Positions 40,392 through 51,946 are shown, numbered from the stretch's first letter. The stretch: DNA of 64,000 nt from Mammaliicoccus sciuri (GCF_002901825.1 NZ_PPQD01000034.1:190545-254544), one strand, 5' to 3'. Translations and numbers: made by a program. Notes: generated by a model from the sequence alone, not told the origin.

Positions 40392-41249
40392 TTGTCGAAT
40401 TTTTTTAAAAATAATAAAATAATGATTTTTCTAATTTCTATGGTTTTATTAATTGTAATTGTTGGTTATTCAGTGAGAGCACAATCTGCATCGCTTAGTG
40501 AACAATATGCGAGTGATACATCATCGTTTGGTGGAAGAATCGTATCTTATCCAGTTACTTTTGTTTCTGACTTCTTCTCTGGAATTTTCACTTCAGACGA
40601 AGACGTTGATAAATTAAAAGAAGAAGTAAAAAGTACAGATCAAATCAAAGCTGATAAAGCGAGATTAGAAAAAGAAAACAAAGCCTTAAAAAAAGAATTG
40701 GATATGAAAGATATTTCGCAATTCAATCCAATATCAGCTACTATAATCGGTAGAAGTCCGGATCAATGGATGAATACAGTCATCATTGATAAAGGTAAAA
40801 AGAGCGGCATGAAAGAAAATATGGCTGTCATTACGAGTGAAGGTTTAGTAGGTAGAATTAAAAAAGCAAATCAATTTTCTTCACAAGTTGAGTTAATATC
40901 TACAAGTGTTAAAACGAGTAAGCTTTCAGTAGATATTCAACAAGACGATGAAAATATCTTTGGTATGATTAATCGATATGATGAAAATAAAGATTTACTT
41001 GTTATTAGTGATATCGATAATAAATACAGCATCAAAAAAGGCTCTAAAGTTGTAACAAATGGTTTAGGTGACCAACTTCCTAAAGGTATATTAGTAGGTA
41101 AAGTAGAAAAAGTAGAAAATGATGAATATGGATTATCTAAAGTCGCTTACATTAAGACATCTACAAATATTAAAGACTTAAACCATGTATATGTTGCTAA
41201 ACGTGATCCAGAAACGATACCTTCATCTGATGAAAGTGGTGAGGAATAA
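40392..41249 (+). CDS. mreC: Rod shape-determining protein MreC
   Basis: Cell-shape and cell-wall synthesis scaffold. One membrane helix at about residues 10-28 (IMIFLISMVLLIVIVGYSV), then a coiled coil (KLKEEVKSTDQIKADKARLE), then the beta-rich extracellular domain (ATIIGRSPDQWMNTVIIDKG). 285 aa from TTG 40392, which has AGAGGTG 6 bases upstream; GTG 40383 lies in that site. The mreD start overlaps its stop by one base. Confidence 0.94.
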   Translation: MSNFFKNNKIMIFLISMVLLIVIVGYSVRAQSASLSEQYASDTSSFGGRIVSYPVTFVSDFFSGIFTSDEDVDKLKEEVKSTDQIKADKARLEKENKALKKELDMKDISQFNPISATIIGRSPDQWMNTVIIDKGKKSGMKENMAVITSEGLVGRIKKANQFSSQVELISTSVKTSKLSVDIQQDDENIFGMINRYDENKDLLVISDIDNKYSIKKGSKVVTNGLGDQLPKGILVGKVEKVENDEYGLSKVAYIKTSTNIKDLNHVYVAKRDPETIPSSDESGEE

Positions 41250-41752
41250 TGAGATTTTACGTTATTCCTTTAATTGGTGTCTTATTATTTTATTTAGATT
41301 CATTATTAACACGTTTATCACCGTTAAATTTATTTAATGAGACATTTATAATCGTGCCTCGATTAACATTTTTGTACTTACTAATAATTGCTGTATACAA
41401 AAATCCTAAAGTTGCTATTATTTTAGCAATCGTAACAGGTATTTTTACAGATATTTATTATGGCGGTATATACGGTGTCTATACATTTGGATATGCAACT
41501 TTTGTAATTATGATGGATAAACTATTTAAAGTATTTTATAGAGACATTTTAATGATGGTTATACTCTTAATATCATCAGTTGTATTACTTGAAATATGGG
41601 TAATGGTTTTTTATGGATTTTTAGGTATTGTTTCTATTAATATTGGTCAAATTATTCTATTTAGATTAATACCAACTGTCATATTTAATTTGATATGCTT
41701 AATCATCATATTCCCATTTGTATTAAAATTATTAGAAAGAAATACGAATTAA
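41249..41752 (+). CDS. mreD: Rod shape-determining protein MreD
   Basis: 167 aa integral membrane protein with about five hydrophobic segments, the MreD pattern, and FTDIYYGGIYGVYTFGYA as the conserved loop. It partners MreC in the cell-wall elongation complex. The start ATG overlaps the mreC stop (TAATG), implying coupled translation. The L21 leader and ribosomal operon follow. Confidence 0.92.
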   Translation: MRFYVIPLIGVLLFYLDSLLTRLSPLNLFNETFIIVPRLTFLYLLIIAVYKNPKVAIILAIVTGIFTDIYYGGIYGVYTFGYATFVIMMDKLFKVFYRDILMMVILLISSVVLLEIWVMVFYGFLGIVSINIGQIILFRLIPTVIFNLICLIIIFPFVLKLLERNTN

Positions 41753-41797
41753 TGAAAGAATATTGACATCAATAGCTGTAGGTGGTAATCTATTGAA

Positions 41798-41880
41798 GTT
41801 GAGTAGTTTCTAGCTACATACAACCGCTCGATCATAGGTCTTAAAGTACGTATGTCACCTATGAATGGCGTGACTTAAAA
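41798..41880 (+). promoter_or_regulatory. L21-type leader of rplU-prp-rpmA
   Basis: Untranslated region between mreD and rplU containing the 8-bp hairpin TCATAGGT (41832-41839) / ACCTATGA (41857-41864). A TTGACA at 41763-41768 with TAATCT 17 bases further is a plausible promoter. It sits where Bacillota carry the conserved L21 leader; I found no terminator in it. Confidence 0.65.
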
Positions 41881-41897
41881 AATTAGGAGGTGCAAGT

Positions 41898-42206
41898 ATG
41901 TTTGCTATAATTGAAACTGGCGGAAAGCAAGTTAAAGTAGAAGAAGGTCAAACAATTTGGGTTGAGAAATTAGACGTAAATGAAGGTGATTCATTCACAT
42001 TTGACCAAGTATTATTTGTAGGTGGAGATTCAGTTAAAGTTGGATCACCTGTTGTTGAAGGTGCTTCAGTTACTGCTAAAGTTGAAAAACAAGGACGCGG
42101 TAAAAAAATCACTGTATTCAAATACAAAGCTAAGAAAAACTACAAACGTAAACAAGGTCATCGTCAACCTTACACTAAATTAACAATCGAAAAAATCAAC
42201 GCATAA
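41898..42206 (+). CDS. rplU: 50S ribosomal protein L21
   Basis: 102 aa, starting [20 protein letters not shown] and with the basic C-terminal [20 protein letters not shown] that contacts 23S rRNA. Ribosome binding site AGGAGGTG. First gene of the rplU-prp-rpmA operon, three bases before prp. Confidence 0.98.
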   Translation: MFAIIETGGKQVKVEEGQTIWVEKLDVNEGDSFTFDQVLFVGGDSVKVGSPVVEGASVTAKVEKQGRGKKITVFKYKAKKNYKRKQGHRQPYTKLTIEKINA

Positions 42207-42209
42207 TTT

Positions 42210-42530
42210 ATGATTAATGTAGATGTTAGTTTGAATCAAGAAGGGCAAGTTACAGATATTGAAATGTCTGGACATGCTGATTCAGGTGAATACGGTAAAG
42301 ACTTAGTCTGTGCCGGTGCTTCAGCAGTTGTCTTTGGTACAACAAATGCTATCATTGGATTAACTGATGAGTCGCCTGATATAGATTACAGTGACGACGG
42401 TGGATATTTTCATATACGTAGTGTAAACTTAGAAAATGAACAAGCGCAAATATTATTACAAGGCCTTATCGTTTCTTTGAAAACAATCGAAGAAGAATAT
42501 GGGCAATATATTAAACTAAATTACAAGTGA
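42210..42530 (+). CDS. prp: Ribosomal-processing cysteine protease Prp
   Basis: 106 aa. Catalytic His22 (SGHADSGEYG) and Cys34 (DLVCAGASAV) are present, matching Prp of S. aureus. Prp removes the N-terminal extension of ribosomal protein L27, an essential step in this group. The substrate gene rpmA follows immediately with the matching cleavage motif, and the operon puts protease and substrate together. Confidence 0.95.
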   Translation: MINVDVSLNQEGQVTDIEMSGHADSGEYGKDLVCAGASAVVFGTTNAIIGLTDESPDIDYSDDGGYFHIRSVNLENEQAQILLQGLIVSLKTIEEEYGQYIKLNYK

Positions 42531-42540
42531 GGTGTAACTC

Positions 42541-42825
42541 ATGTTAAAATTAAACTTACAATTTTTCGCATCGAAAAAAGGGGTAGGTTCTACAAAGAAC
42601 GGTCGTGACTCTGAATCAAAACGTTTAGGTGCTAAACGTGCTGACGGTCAATTCGTTACTGGTGGTTCTATTCTTTATCGTCAACGTGGAACTAAAGTTT
42701 TCGCTGGTGAAAACGTAGGTCGCGGTGGAGACGATACATTATTCGCTAAAATCGACGGCGTTGTTAAATTCGAACGTTTTGGTCGTGACAAAAAGAAAGT
42801 ATCTGTATACGCAGCTGCTGAATAA
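42541..42825 (+). CDS. rpmA: 50S ribosomal protein L27, with N-terminal extension
   Basis: 94 aa. The N-terminus MLKLNLQFF precedes [15 protein letters not shown], the start of mature L27; cleavage by Prp is expected after the second Phe. The mature N-terminus reaches the peptidyl transferase centre, so uncut protein would obstruct it. Preceded by AGGTG and followed by a GAGGCTGGGACA-type hairpin. Confidence 0.98.
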   Translation: MLKLNLQFFASKKGVGSTKNGRDSESKRLGAKRADGQFVTGGSILYRQRGTKVFAGENVGRGGDDTLFAKIDGVVKFERFGRDKKKVSVYAAAE

Positions 42826-42840
42826 TCTTTATATTTAGAT

Positions 42841-42873
42841 GAGGCTGGGACATATATAATTGTCCCAGCCTCA
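42841..42873 (+). terminator. Hairpin after rpmA
   Basis: GAGGCTGGGACA against TGTCCCAGCCTC, 12-bp perfect stem, weak T tract. Characteristic staphylococcal intergenic hairpin. Confidence 0.8.
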
Positions 42874-43018
42874 ATCATTATGTTGGCAGTTATTTAAATA
42901 AGAATGCATAGTGTGGTTTATATATAAAGAAGCTATTCAGAATTGCAGTTTCTTTTTTTATTCATAATACGAAAATGTTATAATGAGTGTTATGAATAAC
43001 GATAATAAAGGTGATGGA

Positions 43019-43549
43019 ATGAATAATTTAGATGTGTATTTAAAGTCTAGACATGATTTTGTGAATCAGTTCCAATTGTTATATACATATAAACAGTTAG
43101 GAAAACATGAAGAGGTTGATTTATTAATTGATGAATTGTACAAAAATCTCAAGCAAGAACAGTTGTTTTTAAATGCACCGTGTAGAAAATTTGTTCATAA
43201 TGTATTTGAATACAAACTATCTTTGTCAGGCTCTAAATGGACATTTGAAATTGATAACTCAAATATCGATTATTATCAAAAGAACTTAGAAAGAACTGAT
43301 GATACTTTAACTAATATATTTAATGATTTGAAAGCTGTTGTGATTAACGATATGGATGAAAAAAATATTTATATTAGTCTTACAGTAGAAGAAGAATTTG
43401 TCACAATGCTTGTTTGCTTAAGTCCAACTAATAAGGACTTTAATCAAATTGAACAATCATTTTCTAAATATAACGTTGAAATTTTATCAGAAAGTCAAAA
43501 TTATATAGAATTAGAATTTTTTATTAACTTAAAAGAAATAGAGGTGTAA
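43019..43549 (+). CDS. Spo0B-like phosphotransferase domain protein
   Basis: 176 aa from ATG 43019, which has AAAGGTGATGG upstream; an earlier ATG at 42983 falls in the -10 region TATAAT (42978-42983). The N-terminal helix [20 protein letters not shown] carries His12 in the same context as the phosphorylated His of B. subtilis Spo0B (HDWMNKLQLI-like). The C-terminal part is a weak kinase-like domain without ATP-binding boxes. The gene sits between rpmA and obg exactly like spo0B in B. subtilis, although staphylococci do not sporulate. Two bases before obg. Confidence 0.8.
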   Translation: MNNLDVYLKSRHDFVNQFQLLYTYKQLGKHEEVDLLIDELYKNLKQEQLFLNAPCRKFVHNVFEYKLSLSGSKWTFEIDNSNIDYYQKNLERTDDTLTNIFNDLKAVVINDMDEKNIYISLTVEEEFVTMLVCLSPTNKDFNQIEQSFSKYNVEILSESQNYIELEFFINLKEIEV

Positions 43550-43551
43550 AC

Positions 43552-44841
43552 ATGTTTATAGATCAGGTCAAAATATCGTTAAAAGCTGGTGATGGCGGAA
43601 ACGGTTTAGTAGCTTTTCGTCGTGAAAAGTATGTTCCATTTGGTGGACCAGCAGGTGGCGACGGTGGTAAAGGTGCTTCAGTCGTATTTGAGGTAGATGA
43701 AGGTTTACGTACTTTATTAGACTTTAGATTTCAAAGAAAATTTAAAGCTGATAAAGGTGAGAATGGACAAAGTAGTAACATGCATGGTCGTGGATCAGAC
43801 GACTTAGTATTAAAAGTACCACCTGGTACAATTATTAAAAATGCTGAAAATGAAGAGATTCTAGCTGACCTTGTTGAACATGGTCAACGTGCTACAGTTG
43901 CTAAAGGTGGCCGTGGTGGTAGAGGTAACTCAAGATTTGCTTCAGCAAGTAATCCAGCACCAGATTTCTGTGAAAATGGTGAACCTGGTGAAGAACTTGA
44001 AGTCATGTTAGAACTTAAACTTATGGCGGATGTAGGTTTAGTAGGTTATCCAAGCGTTGGTAAATCAACATTATTATCTATCGTTTCCAAAGCAAAACCA
44101 AAAATCGGTGCTTATCACTTTACGACAATTAAACCTAATTTAGGCGTTGTCCAAACAAATGATGGTAGAGGATTTGTAATGGCAGATTTACCAGGTTTAA
44201 TTGAAGGTGCTTCTGAAGGTGTAGGTTTAGGTCATCAATTCTTAAGACATATTGAACGTACAAGAGTAATTGTTCATATAATAGATATGAGTGGAATGGA
44301 AGGCAGAGACCCATATGAAGATTATGTTACAATTAATCAAGAATTAAAATCATATAATGAAAATCTTTCTAGAAGACCACAAATTGTCGTTGCGAATAAA
44401 ATGGATTTACCAGATTCAGAAACACAATTAGAAATGTTCAAAGAACAACTGCAAGAAGATGTTAATATTATTCCTATTAGTACAGTTACACGTCATAACG
44501 TTGATAAACTACTATATCAAATTGCTGATTTATTAGATGAAACTGAAGGAATGGACTTCGATTCAGTCGAAGAAGAAACTGGTGTACATCGTGTTGTATA
44601 TAAACACGAGAAATCACGAGATCATTTTGTTATTACGAGAGATGACGATGGTGCCTATGTTGTATCAGGTAATTCGATTGAAAGATTATTCAAAATGACA
44701 GACTTTAATCGTGATGCAGCTGTTAGAAGATTTGCAAGACAAATGCGTTCAATGGGTATTGATGATGCCTTAAGAGAACGTGGTGCATCAAATGGTGATA
44801 TTGTAAGAATTTTAGGTGGAGAATTTGAATTTGTCGAATAG
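43552..44841 (+). CDS. obg: GTPase Obg
   Basis: Large ribosome-assembly and stress-linked GTPase. The glycine-rich Obg domain (residues 1-158; [26 protein letters not shown]), G domain with [21 protein letters not shown] and NKMDLP, and a C-terminal OCT domain are all present. 429 aa. It starts 2 bases after the Spo0B-like gene, so the two are likely coexpressed. Confidence 0.98.
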   Translation: MFIDQVKISLKAGDGGNGLVAFRREKYVPFGGPAGGDGGKGASVVFEVDEGLRTLLDFRFQRKFKADKGENGQSSNMHGRGSDDLVLKVPPGTIIKNAENEEILADLVEHGQRATVAKGGRGGRGNSRFASASNPAPDFCENGEPGEELEVMLELKLMADVGLVGYPSVGKSTLLSIVSKAKPKIGAYHFTTIKPNLGVVQTNDGRGFVMADLPGLIEGASEGVGLGHQFLRHIERTRVIVHIIDMSGMEGRDPYEDYVTINQELKSYNENLSRRPQIVVANKMDLPDSETQLEMFKEQLQEDVNIIPISTVTRHNVDKLLYQIADLLDETEGMDFDSVEEETGVHRVVYKHEKSRDHFVITRDDDGAYVVSGNSIERLFKMTDFNRDAAVRRFARQMRSMGIDDALRERGASNGDIVRILGGEFEFVE

Positions 44842-44853
44842 GGCGTGTTCCAA

Positions 44854-45315
44854 TTGAAAAAATCAAATGAATCAACAAAAAGGTTTTATTTAATCAGAGA
44901 AGATGTTTTGCCAGAGTCAGTGCAAAAGACAATCAAAGTTAAAAATGCATTATTAAAACATAATAATTTAACGATTTATGATGCAGTTAAAGAATTTAAT
45001 TTATCTAGAAGTGCTTTTTATAAATATAAAGATACAATATTTCCAATTGATAGATTAGAAGAACAGACCAGAAATATTACATTAATTTTATATGTGCAAG
45101 ATGAAGTTGGTATGCTCGCAACTGTCTTGAATAAAATTGCTGAAGTTAATGGTTCTGTTCTTACCATCCATCAAAGTCTACCAATAAAGGATAGAGCAAC
45201 GATTACAATTTCTCTTAATGCTGCAAATATTGAGTTATCATTAGAAGAGTTAATGGATGCAATTAAAGAAAGTCCGTATGTTGATGAAGTAGAAGTTATC
45301 GGAATGAGTATGTAA
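44854..45315 (+). CDS. pheB: ACT-domain protein PheB (UPF0735)
   Basis: 153 aa with an N-terminal HTH-like segment (TIYDAVKEFNLSRSAFYKYK) and a C-terminal ACT domain (VGMLATVLNKIAEVNGSVLTIHQS). Family UPF0735/PheB, found after obg in bacilli; the function is unsettled, since no chorismate mutase or dehydratase domain is attached. Start TTG 44854 (MKKSNESTKRFYL) fits the family better than GTG 44845. Confidence 0.85.
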   Translation: MKKSNESTKRFYLIREDVLPESVQKTIKVKNALLKHNNLTIYDAVKEFNLSRSAFYKYKDTIFPIDRLEEQTRNITLILYVQDEVGMLATVLNKIAEVNGSVLTIHQSLPIKDRATITISLNAANIELSLEELMDAIKESPYVDEVEVIGMSM

Positions 45316-45329
45316 AGGAAGTTGTCTAA

Positions 45330-45920
45330 ATGTATGCATATATAAAAGGAATCGTTTCACAATTATATCCTTCTCATATTGTAGTTGAGGCAAATGGTAT
45401 AGGTTATGAAATTCAAACACCAAACTCATATCGTTTTCAATCTCAATTAGATAAAGAAACGCAAGTATATACACAATTAATTGTGCGTGAAGATGCCCAA
45501 TTATTATATGGATTTGTGAATCTAGAAGAAAAGGATATGTTTTTAAGCTTAATTAAAGTAACAGGTATTGGACCGAAGTCAGCATTAGCAATTTTAGCGA
45601 CAAGCACGCCTAATGAAGTAGCAATTGCTATAGAAAATGAAAATGAATCATATTTGACAAAGTTTCCTGGTATCGGTAAAAAAACAGCAAGACAAATTAT
45701 TCTTGATTTAAAAGGGAAATTAGTTATCACTGAAGAGTCTGAGTTATTCCCAGAAAGTAAAGATGCCGGTCAAGATGTATTAGAAGAAGCATTGTTAGCT
45801 TTAGAAGCATTAGGTTACTCTAGACGAGAAATTACAAAAGTTAAGAAGAACCTAGAAAAAGAATCATTTGATTCAGTAGATGCTTGTGTTAAAAGAGGTT
45901 TAGCATTACTTATTCAGTAA
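45330..45920 (+). CDS. ruvA: Holliday junction helicase subunit RuvA
   Basis: 196 aa, beginning [20 protein letters not shown]. Helix-hairpin-helix motifs [14 protein letters not shown] and [17 protein letters not shown] bind the junction. The C-terminal domain III contacts RuvB. Pairs with ruvB, 13 bases downstream, to drive branch migration. Confidence 0.97.
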   Translation: MYAYIKGIVSQLYPSHIVVEANGIGYEIQTPNSYRFQSQLDKETQVYTQLIVREDAQLLYGFVNLEEKDMFLSLIKVTGIGPKSALAILATSTPNEVAIAIENENESYLTKFPGIGKKTARQIILDLKGKLVITEESELFPESKDAGQDVLEEALLALEALGYSRREITKVKKNLEKESFDSVDACVKRGLALLIQ

Positions 45921-45933
45921 ATGAGGTGATTTT

Positions 45934-46929
45934 TTGGATGAGCGATTAATGGATGAACATGGACACGAAGATGATTTCCAAAGTGAACTTTCATTAAGAC
46001 CAGATACTTTAAATCAATATATTGGTCAAAATAATATTAAATCAAACTTAGATATATTTATTAAAGCGGCTAAGTTAAGGGAAGAACCTTTAGATCATTG
46101 TTTACTTTATGGTCCACCTGGTTTAGGGAAGACGACTTTAGCTCATATTATATCTAATGAGATGAATGTTAATTTAAGAACTGCAAGTGGACCTTCTATT
46201 GAAAGGCCTGGCGATTTAGCAGCCATACTTTCTGCGTTACAACCTGGGGATGTACTTTTCATTGATGAGATACACCGATTAAGCAGAGTTGTTGAAGAAG
46301 TGTTATACCCTGCTATGGAAGATTTCTTCTTAGATATCGTCGTTGGTAAAGGTGAAGAAGCTAGAAGTATTAGAATTGATTTACCACCGTTTACGCTAGT
46401 AGGTGCAACAACACGTGTAGGGAGCCTTTCAGCACCTTTGAGAGATCGTTTTGGTGTGCACCTTAGATTAGAATATTACGATGATAATAGTTTGCAAGAA
46501 ATCATAAAACGTACTGCTGAAGTATTTGAAGTAGATATTGATCAAAATAGTACAGTTGAATTATCGAAACGTAGTAGAGGAACACCTCGTATAGCCAATC
46601 GTTTATTACGTAGAGTGCGTGACTTTGCTCAAGTAGAAGGTGACGAAGCTATTTCTATGGATATTACAAAGCATGCTTTAGATTTACTACAAGTAGATGA
46701 AGAAGGACTCGACCATATAGATTATAAAATTATGCACTGTATCCTGAATAATTATAAAGGTGGTCCAGTTGGATTAGATGCGATAGCAGCCACGATAGGT
46801 GAAGAACGTGTAACACTTGAAGACGTTTATGAACCTTATCTCATCCAAAAAGGGTTTATAGAAAGAACGCCAAGAGGTCGTCGTGCTACTGCTTTAAGTT
46901 ATGATCACTTCGACATTAAAATGGATTAG
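45934..46929 (+). CDS. ruvB: Holliday junction helicase motor RuvB
   Basis: 331 aa AAA+ motor. Walker [11 protein letters not shown], Walker [10 protein letters not shown], sensor 1 LVGATTRVG, arginine finger region LRDRFG and C-terminal winged helix. Start TTG 45934 follows GAGGTGA; an overlapping ATG at 45938 is in another frame. A tRNA-modification unit (queA-tgt) follows. Confidence 0.98.
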   Translation: MDERLMDEHGHEDDFQSELSLRPDTLNQYIGQNNIKSNLDIFIKAAKLREEPLDHCLLYGPPGLGKTTLAHIISNEMNVNLRTASGPSIERPGDLAAILSALQPGDVLFIDEIHRLSRVVEEVLYPAMEDFFLDIVVGKGEEARSIRIDLPPFTLVGATTRVGSLSAPLRDRFGVHLRLEYYDDNSLQEIIKRTAEVFEVDIDQNSTVELSKRSRGTPRIANRLLRRVRDFAQVEGDEAISMDITKHALDLLQVDEEGLDHIDYKIMHCILNNYKGGPVGLDAIAATIGEERVTLEDVYEPYLIQKGFIERTPRGRRATALSYDHFDIKMD

Positions 46930-46945
46930 GAAAGAGGCAAAGTTT

Positions 46946-47971
46946 GTGAATATTGAAGATTTCGATTTTGATTTACCTGAATCATTAATTGCACAAACAC
47001 CACTGTTAGATAGAGAGAGCAGTAGGTTATTAAAATGTAATAAAGCTACAGGTGAATTAGAAGATTTAACGTTTAAAGAAGTTGTCAATCAACTTTCACC
47101 AGGTGACTGTTTAGTATTAAATGATACGAAAGTCATGCCAGCAAGATTGTTTGGCTTAAAAGAAGAAACTGGTGCAAAAGTAGAAATGCTGATGCTAACG
47201 CAACAAGAAGATAATGAATGGGAAGTATTAATTAAACCAGCTAAACGTATAAGAGTTGGTCAATCTGTTTCATTTGGAGAAGGTAAAATCATTGCGACTT
47301 GTATCAAAGAACTTGATCAAGGTGGACGCATTATGAAACTTTCATACGAAGGTATCTTACAAGAAAGATTAGATGAGCTTGGTGAAATGCCTTTACCACC
47401 ATATATTAAAGAACGATTAGACGACCAAGATAGATATCAAACAGTTTATGCTAAAGCAGTTGGGTCTGCAGCTGCGCCTACAGCAGGTTTACACTTCACT
47501 GAACATTTATTACAAGAAATTGCTGATAAAGGTGTACACATTGCATTTATTACGTTACATGTTGGTTTGGGTACATTTAGACCAGTCAGTGTAGATAATA
47601 TAGATGATCATGAAATGCACTCAGAATACTACCAAATGACTGCTGAAACGGCTGAATTATTAAACTGTGTAAAAGCAAGTGGTCATAAAATAATATCTGT
47701 AGGTACAACGTCTACAAGAACACTAGAGACAATTCGTTCTAAAAATGACCAATTTGTTGAAGAAAGTGGTTGGACTGACATATTTATTTATCCGGGATAT
47801 GAGTTTAAAGCGATAGATGGTTTAATTACCAATTTCCATTTACCAAAATCAACTCTCATCATGCTAGTATCCGCACTATCGACTAGAGAACATATTTTAA
47901 ATGCATATAAACATGCAGTTGAAGAAAAGTATAGATTTTTTAGTTTCGGAGATGCAATGATTTTAATATAG
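46946..47971 (+). CDS. queA: S-adenosylmethionine:tRNA ribosyltransferase-isomerase QueA
   Basis: Transfers the ribosyl part of AdoMet to preQ1 in tRNA to form epoxyqueuosine. 341 aa, with [38 protein letters not shown] and [10 protein letters not shown]. Start GTG 46946 has GAAAGAGG upstream; the ATG at 46901 lies inside ruvB and gives a non-homologous extension. tgt follows 15 bases later. Confidence 0.97.
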   Translation: MNIEDFDFDLPESLIAQTPLLDRESSRLLKCNKATGELEDLTFKEVVNQLSPGDCLVLNDTKVMPARLFGLKEETGAKVEMLMLTQQEDNEWEVLIKPAKRIRVGQSVSFGEGKIIATCIKELDQGGRIMKLSYEGILQERLDELGEMPLPPYIKERLDDQDRYQTVYAKAVGSAAAPTAGLHFTEHLLQEIADKGVHIAFITLHVGLGTFRPVSVDNIDDHEMHSEYYQMTAETAELLNCVKASGHKIISVGTTSTRTLETIRSKNDQFVEESGWTDIFIYPGYEFKAIDGLITNFHLPKSTLIMLVSALSTREHILNAYKHAVEEKYRFFSFGDAMILI

Positions 47972-49126
<1,155 letters not shown>

Positions 49127-49138
49127 AGGAGATTGAAT

Positions 49139-49402
49139 ATGGAAGTATTAGTACAATTATTACCTATTATCTTAATTTTTGCGCTTGTTTGGTTCTTAAT
49201 GATTAGACCACAACAAAAGCGTGCAAAAGAACATCGTGAATTATTAAACCGTTTAGAAGTTGGTCAAAAAGTAACTTCAATCGGCGGTATCAAAGGTACT
49301 GTTAGAGCAGTAGATGAGTCTATCGTTGTTGTTTCTGTTAACGATAAAGGACACGAAATTACATTTGAAAAACCAGCTATTAAACAAGTAGACCCTTCAT
49401 AA
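49139..49402 (+). CDS. yajC: Preprotein translocase subunit YajC
   Basis: 87 aa with one N-terminal membrane helix (LLPIILIFALVWFLMIRPQQ) and a small cytosolic domain (KRAKEHRELLNRLEVGQKVT). It associates with SecDF at the Sec channel. Start ATG 49139 is six bases after AAAGGAGA; TTG 49133 would be too near. secDF follows after a terminator and its own upstream region. Confidence 0.93.
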   Translation: MEVLVQLLPIILIFALVWFLMIRPQQKRAKEHRELLNRLEVGQKVTSIGGIKGTVRAVDESIVVVSVNDKGHEITFEKPAIKQVDPS

Positions 49403-49455
49403 AACAGTTTACTTTTTAAGGAAATTGGTTTAATATTATGTATCATATTTAATGT

Positions 49456-49486
49456 TAAAAGACATGGTTATCCATGTCTTTTTTTC
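49456..49486 (+). terminator. Intrinsic terminator after yajC
   Basis: AAAAGACATGG against CCATGTCTTTTTTT with a 4-base loop region. It separates yajC from secDF. Confidence 0.85.
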
Positions 49487-49571
49487 ATACATGAATGTTA
49501 TGGCTATTCAACTATAGTTGATGTATGCTATAACATATATAGTGAATTAAAAATATGTAAGAGGTGTTATC

Positions 49572-51863
49572 GTGAAAAAGCGGAGTAGAATTATAGCCTT
49601 TTTACTTCTTGCAGTGTTGGTTTTTAGCTTAATAGGATCAACAACAAAAGATATAACAAAGAATGTAAATTTAGGTCTAGACTTACAAGGTGGTTTTGAA
49701 GTTTTATATCAAGTTAATCCTTTAGACAAAGGTGATAAGATTGATAATGATGCGGTTAAATCTACTGCAAAGACTTTAGAGTCACGTGTAAACGTATTAG
49801 GTGTTTCTGAGCCGAAAATTCAAGTTGAAGAAGGTAATCGAATTCGAGTTCAATTAGCTGGTATTAAAGACCAGAATGAAGCTCGTGAAGTACTTTCTAC
49901 ACAAGCGAATTTAACGATCAGAGATGCAAAGGATAGAGTTTTACTATCTGGTAAAGATTTAGTTCAAGGTGGCGCTAAGCAAGGCTTTAAAGACAATACA
50001 AACGAAGTAGCCGTTACTCTTAAACTAAAAGATGCTAAAAAGTTCAAAGAAGTAACTGAAAAAGTTTCTAAAATGAATCCTAATTTAATGGTCATTTGGA
50101 TGGACTATGAAAAAGGAGACAGTTACGCTAAAGAAGCTAAGAAAGAACAAGAAGGTAAAGAACCGAAATATATTTCTGCAGCAACTGTAAGCCAACCAAT
50201 CAATTCAGAAAATGTTGAAATTTCTGGTGGATTCAATGGTGAAAAAGGTGTTAAAGAAGCAAAACAAATTGCAGATTTATTAAACTCAGGTTCACTACCT
50301 GTTAAATTAGATGAAGTTTATTCTACATCAGTAGGTGCACAATTCGGTAAAGATGCATTAGATGAAACAGTACTTGCTTCTTCAATAGGTGTAGGTATTA
50401 TATTCTTATTCATGCTCATTTACTACCGATTACCTGGTGTTGTAGCTGTCATTACATTAAGTGCTTATGTTTACTTAACATTAGTAGCATTTAACTTTAT
50501 TTCAGGGGTATTAACATTGCCCGGACTTGCTGCCTTAGTATTAGGTGTAGGTATGGCCGTTGATGCTAACATCATCATGTACGAACGGATAAAAGATGAA
50601 TTGCGGATAGGAAGGACACTACAACAATCCTTTAAAAAAGGTTCTGGTTCTTCATTTATTACAATATTAGATGCTAACTTAACAACAATTTTAGCAGCGC
50701 TCGTATTATTCGTATTTGGTGAAAGTTCAGTAAAAGGTTTCGCAACAATGTTATTACTTGCGATTCTTATGAGTTTCGTAACTTCAGTATTCTTCACAAG
50801 AATATTATTAGCATTATTAGTAAACTCAAACTACTTCAAGAAAAAATATAATTGGTTTGGTGTTTCTAAGAAAGATAGACATGATATTAGTGAAAGATTA
50901 GATGTTCATGATTTAAGAACAGTCTATGACAAAATTAATTTCGTAAAACTTGCTAAACCATTATTAACATTTAGTATTATTACGATAATTGTTGGTGCCA
51001 TCATCGTATCAATATTTAGATTAAATTTAGGTATTGATTTCACTAGTGGTACACGTGTTGACTTACAATCTGATCAAACTATCAAGACTGAACAAGTTTC
51101 AAAACAGTTTAAAGATATGGGATTAGAACCATCACAAGTTACAACAAGTGGAACTGGAAACAAAATGGCAACTGTACAATTTAAAGATGCATTAAACAAA
51201 TCTGAAATACAAAAAGTTAAATCTGACTTTGGTAAATCATTGGGTCATGATCCAAACGTAAGTACGGTTTCACCAGTTGTTGGTCAAGAGTTAGCTGGAA
51301 ACGCATTAAAAGCAATGCTTTATGCAGCACTAGGAATTGTTTTATACGTATCCTTTAGATTTGAATGGAGAATGGGTACAACTGCAGTGCTTGCATTATT
51401 ACATGACGTGTTTATGATTGTAGCTGTATTCAGTTTATTCAGACTCGAAGTGGATATTACATTCATTGCAGCAGTTCTAACAATAATTGGTTATTCAATT
51501 AATGACACGATCGTTACATTTGACCGCGTAAGGGAAAATTTACGTAAAGTGAAAGTGATAACGAAACCAGAAACTATTGATATGATTGTTAACTCATCTA
51601 TTAGACAAACGATGACAAGATCAATCAATACCGTATTAACAGTTGTTATAGTAGTTGTCGCATTATTAATACTTGGTTCATCAAGTATTTTCAACTTCTC
51701 ATTAGCACTATTAATCGGTTTAGTATCCGGTGTGTTCTCATCAGTATTCGTCGCAGTACCTTTATGGGGTATCTTGAAAAAACGACAACTTAAAAAATCA
51801 GAAAATGGTAAATTAGTTGTATATACTGAGAAAAAATCAAACGATGAAAAAATATTAGTTTAA
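49572..51863 (+). CDS. secDF: Protein translocase SecDF, fused
   Basis: 763 aa fusion of SecD and SecF, with two six-helix RND-type membrane parts and large extracytoplasmic loops. It uses the proton gradient to complete Sec-dependent export. SecD half: NLGLDLQGGFEVLYQV, GVGMAVDANIIMYERIKDE. SecF half: NLGIDFTSGTRVDL, IGYSINDTIVTFDRVREN. Start GTG 49572 follows AGAGGTG. The fusion is usual in staphylococci and bacilli. Confidence 0.97.
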   Translation: MKKRSRIIAFLLLAVLVFSLIGSTTKDITKNVNLGLDLQGGFEVLYQVNPLDKGDKIDNDAVKSTAKTLESRVNVLGVSEPKIQVEEGNRIRVQLAGIKDQNEAREVLSTQANLTIRDAKDRVLLSGKDLVQGGAKQGFKDNTNEVAVTLKLKDAKKFKEVTEKVSKMNPNLMVIWMDYEKGDSYAKEAKKEQEGKEPKYISAATVSQPINSENVEISGGFNGEKGVKEAKQIADLLNSGSLPVKLDEVYSTSVGAQFGKDALDETVLASSIGVGIIFLFMLIYYRLPGVVAVITLSAYVYLTLVAFNFISGVLTLPGLAALVLGVGMAVDANIIMYERIKDELRIGRTLQQSFKKGSGSSFITILDANLTTILAALVLFVFGESSVKGFATMLLLAILMSFVTSVFFTRILLALLVNSNYFKKKYNWFGVSKKDRHDISERLDVHDLRTVYDKINFVKLAKPLLTFSIITIIVGAIIVSIFRLNLGIDFTSGTRVDLQSDQTIKTEQVSKQFKDMGLEPSQVTTSGTGNKMATVQFKDALNKSEIQKVKSDFGKSLGHDPNVSTVSPVVGQELAGNALKAMLYAALGIVLYVSFRFEWRMGTTAVLALLHDVFMIVAVFSLFRLEVDITFIAAVLTIIGYSINDTIVTFDRVRENLRKVKVITKPETIDMIVNSSIRQTMTRSINTVLTVVIVVVALLILGSSSIFNFSLALLIGLVSGVFSSVFVAVPLWGILKKRQLKKSENGKLVVYTEKKSNDEKILV

Positions 51864-51871
51864 TAAATCGT

Positions 51872-51906
51872 GTACCTGTCCTTAGTAAAAGGGCAGGTGC
51901 TTTTTT
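51872..51906 (+). terminator. Intrinsic terminator after secDF
   Basis: GTACCTGTCC against GGGCAGGTGC (wobble pairs allowed), then T6. Confidence 0.88.
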
Positions 51907-51946
51907 GTTTAGAGTAAATGATAAAGGTTTAACTTAGGGGTCATGA

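Noticed and set aside
50471-50797. 108-codon minus-strand frame opposite secDF
   Set aside because: It is a shadow of the SecD membrane region, with composition dictated by the sense strand.
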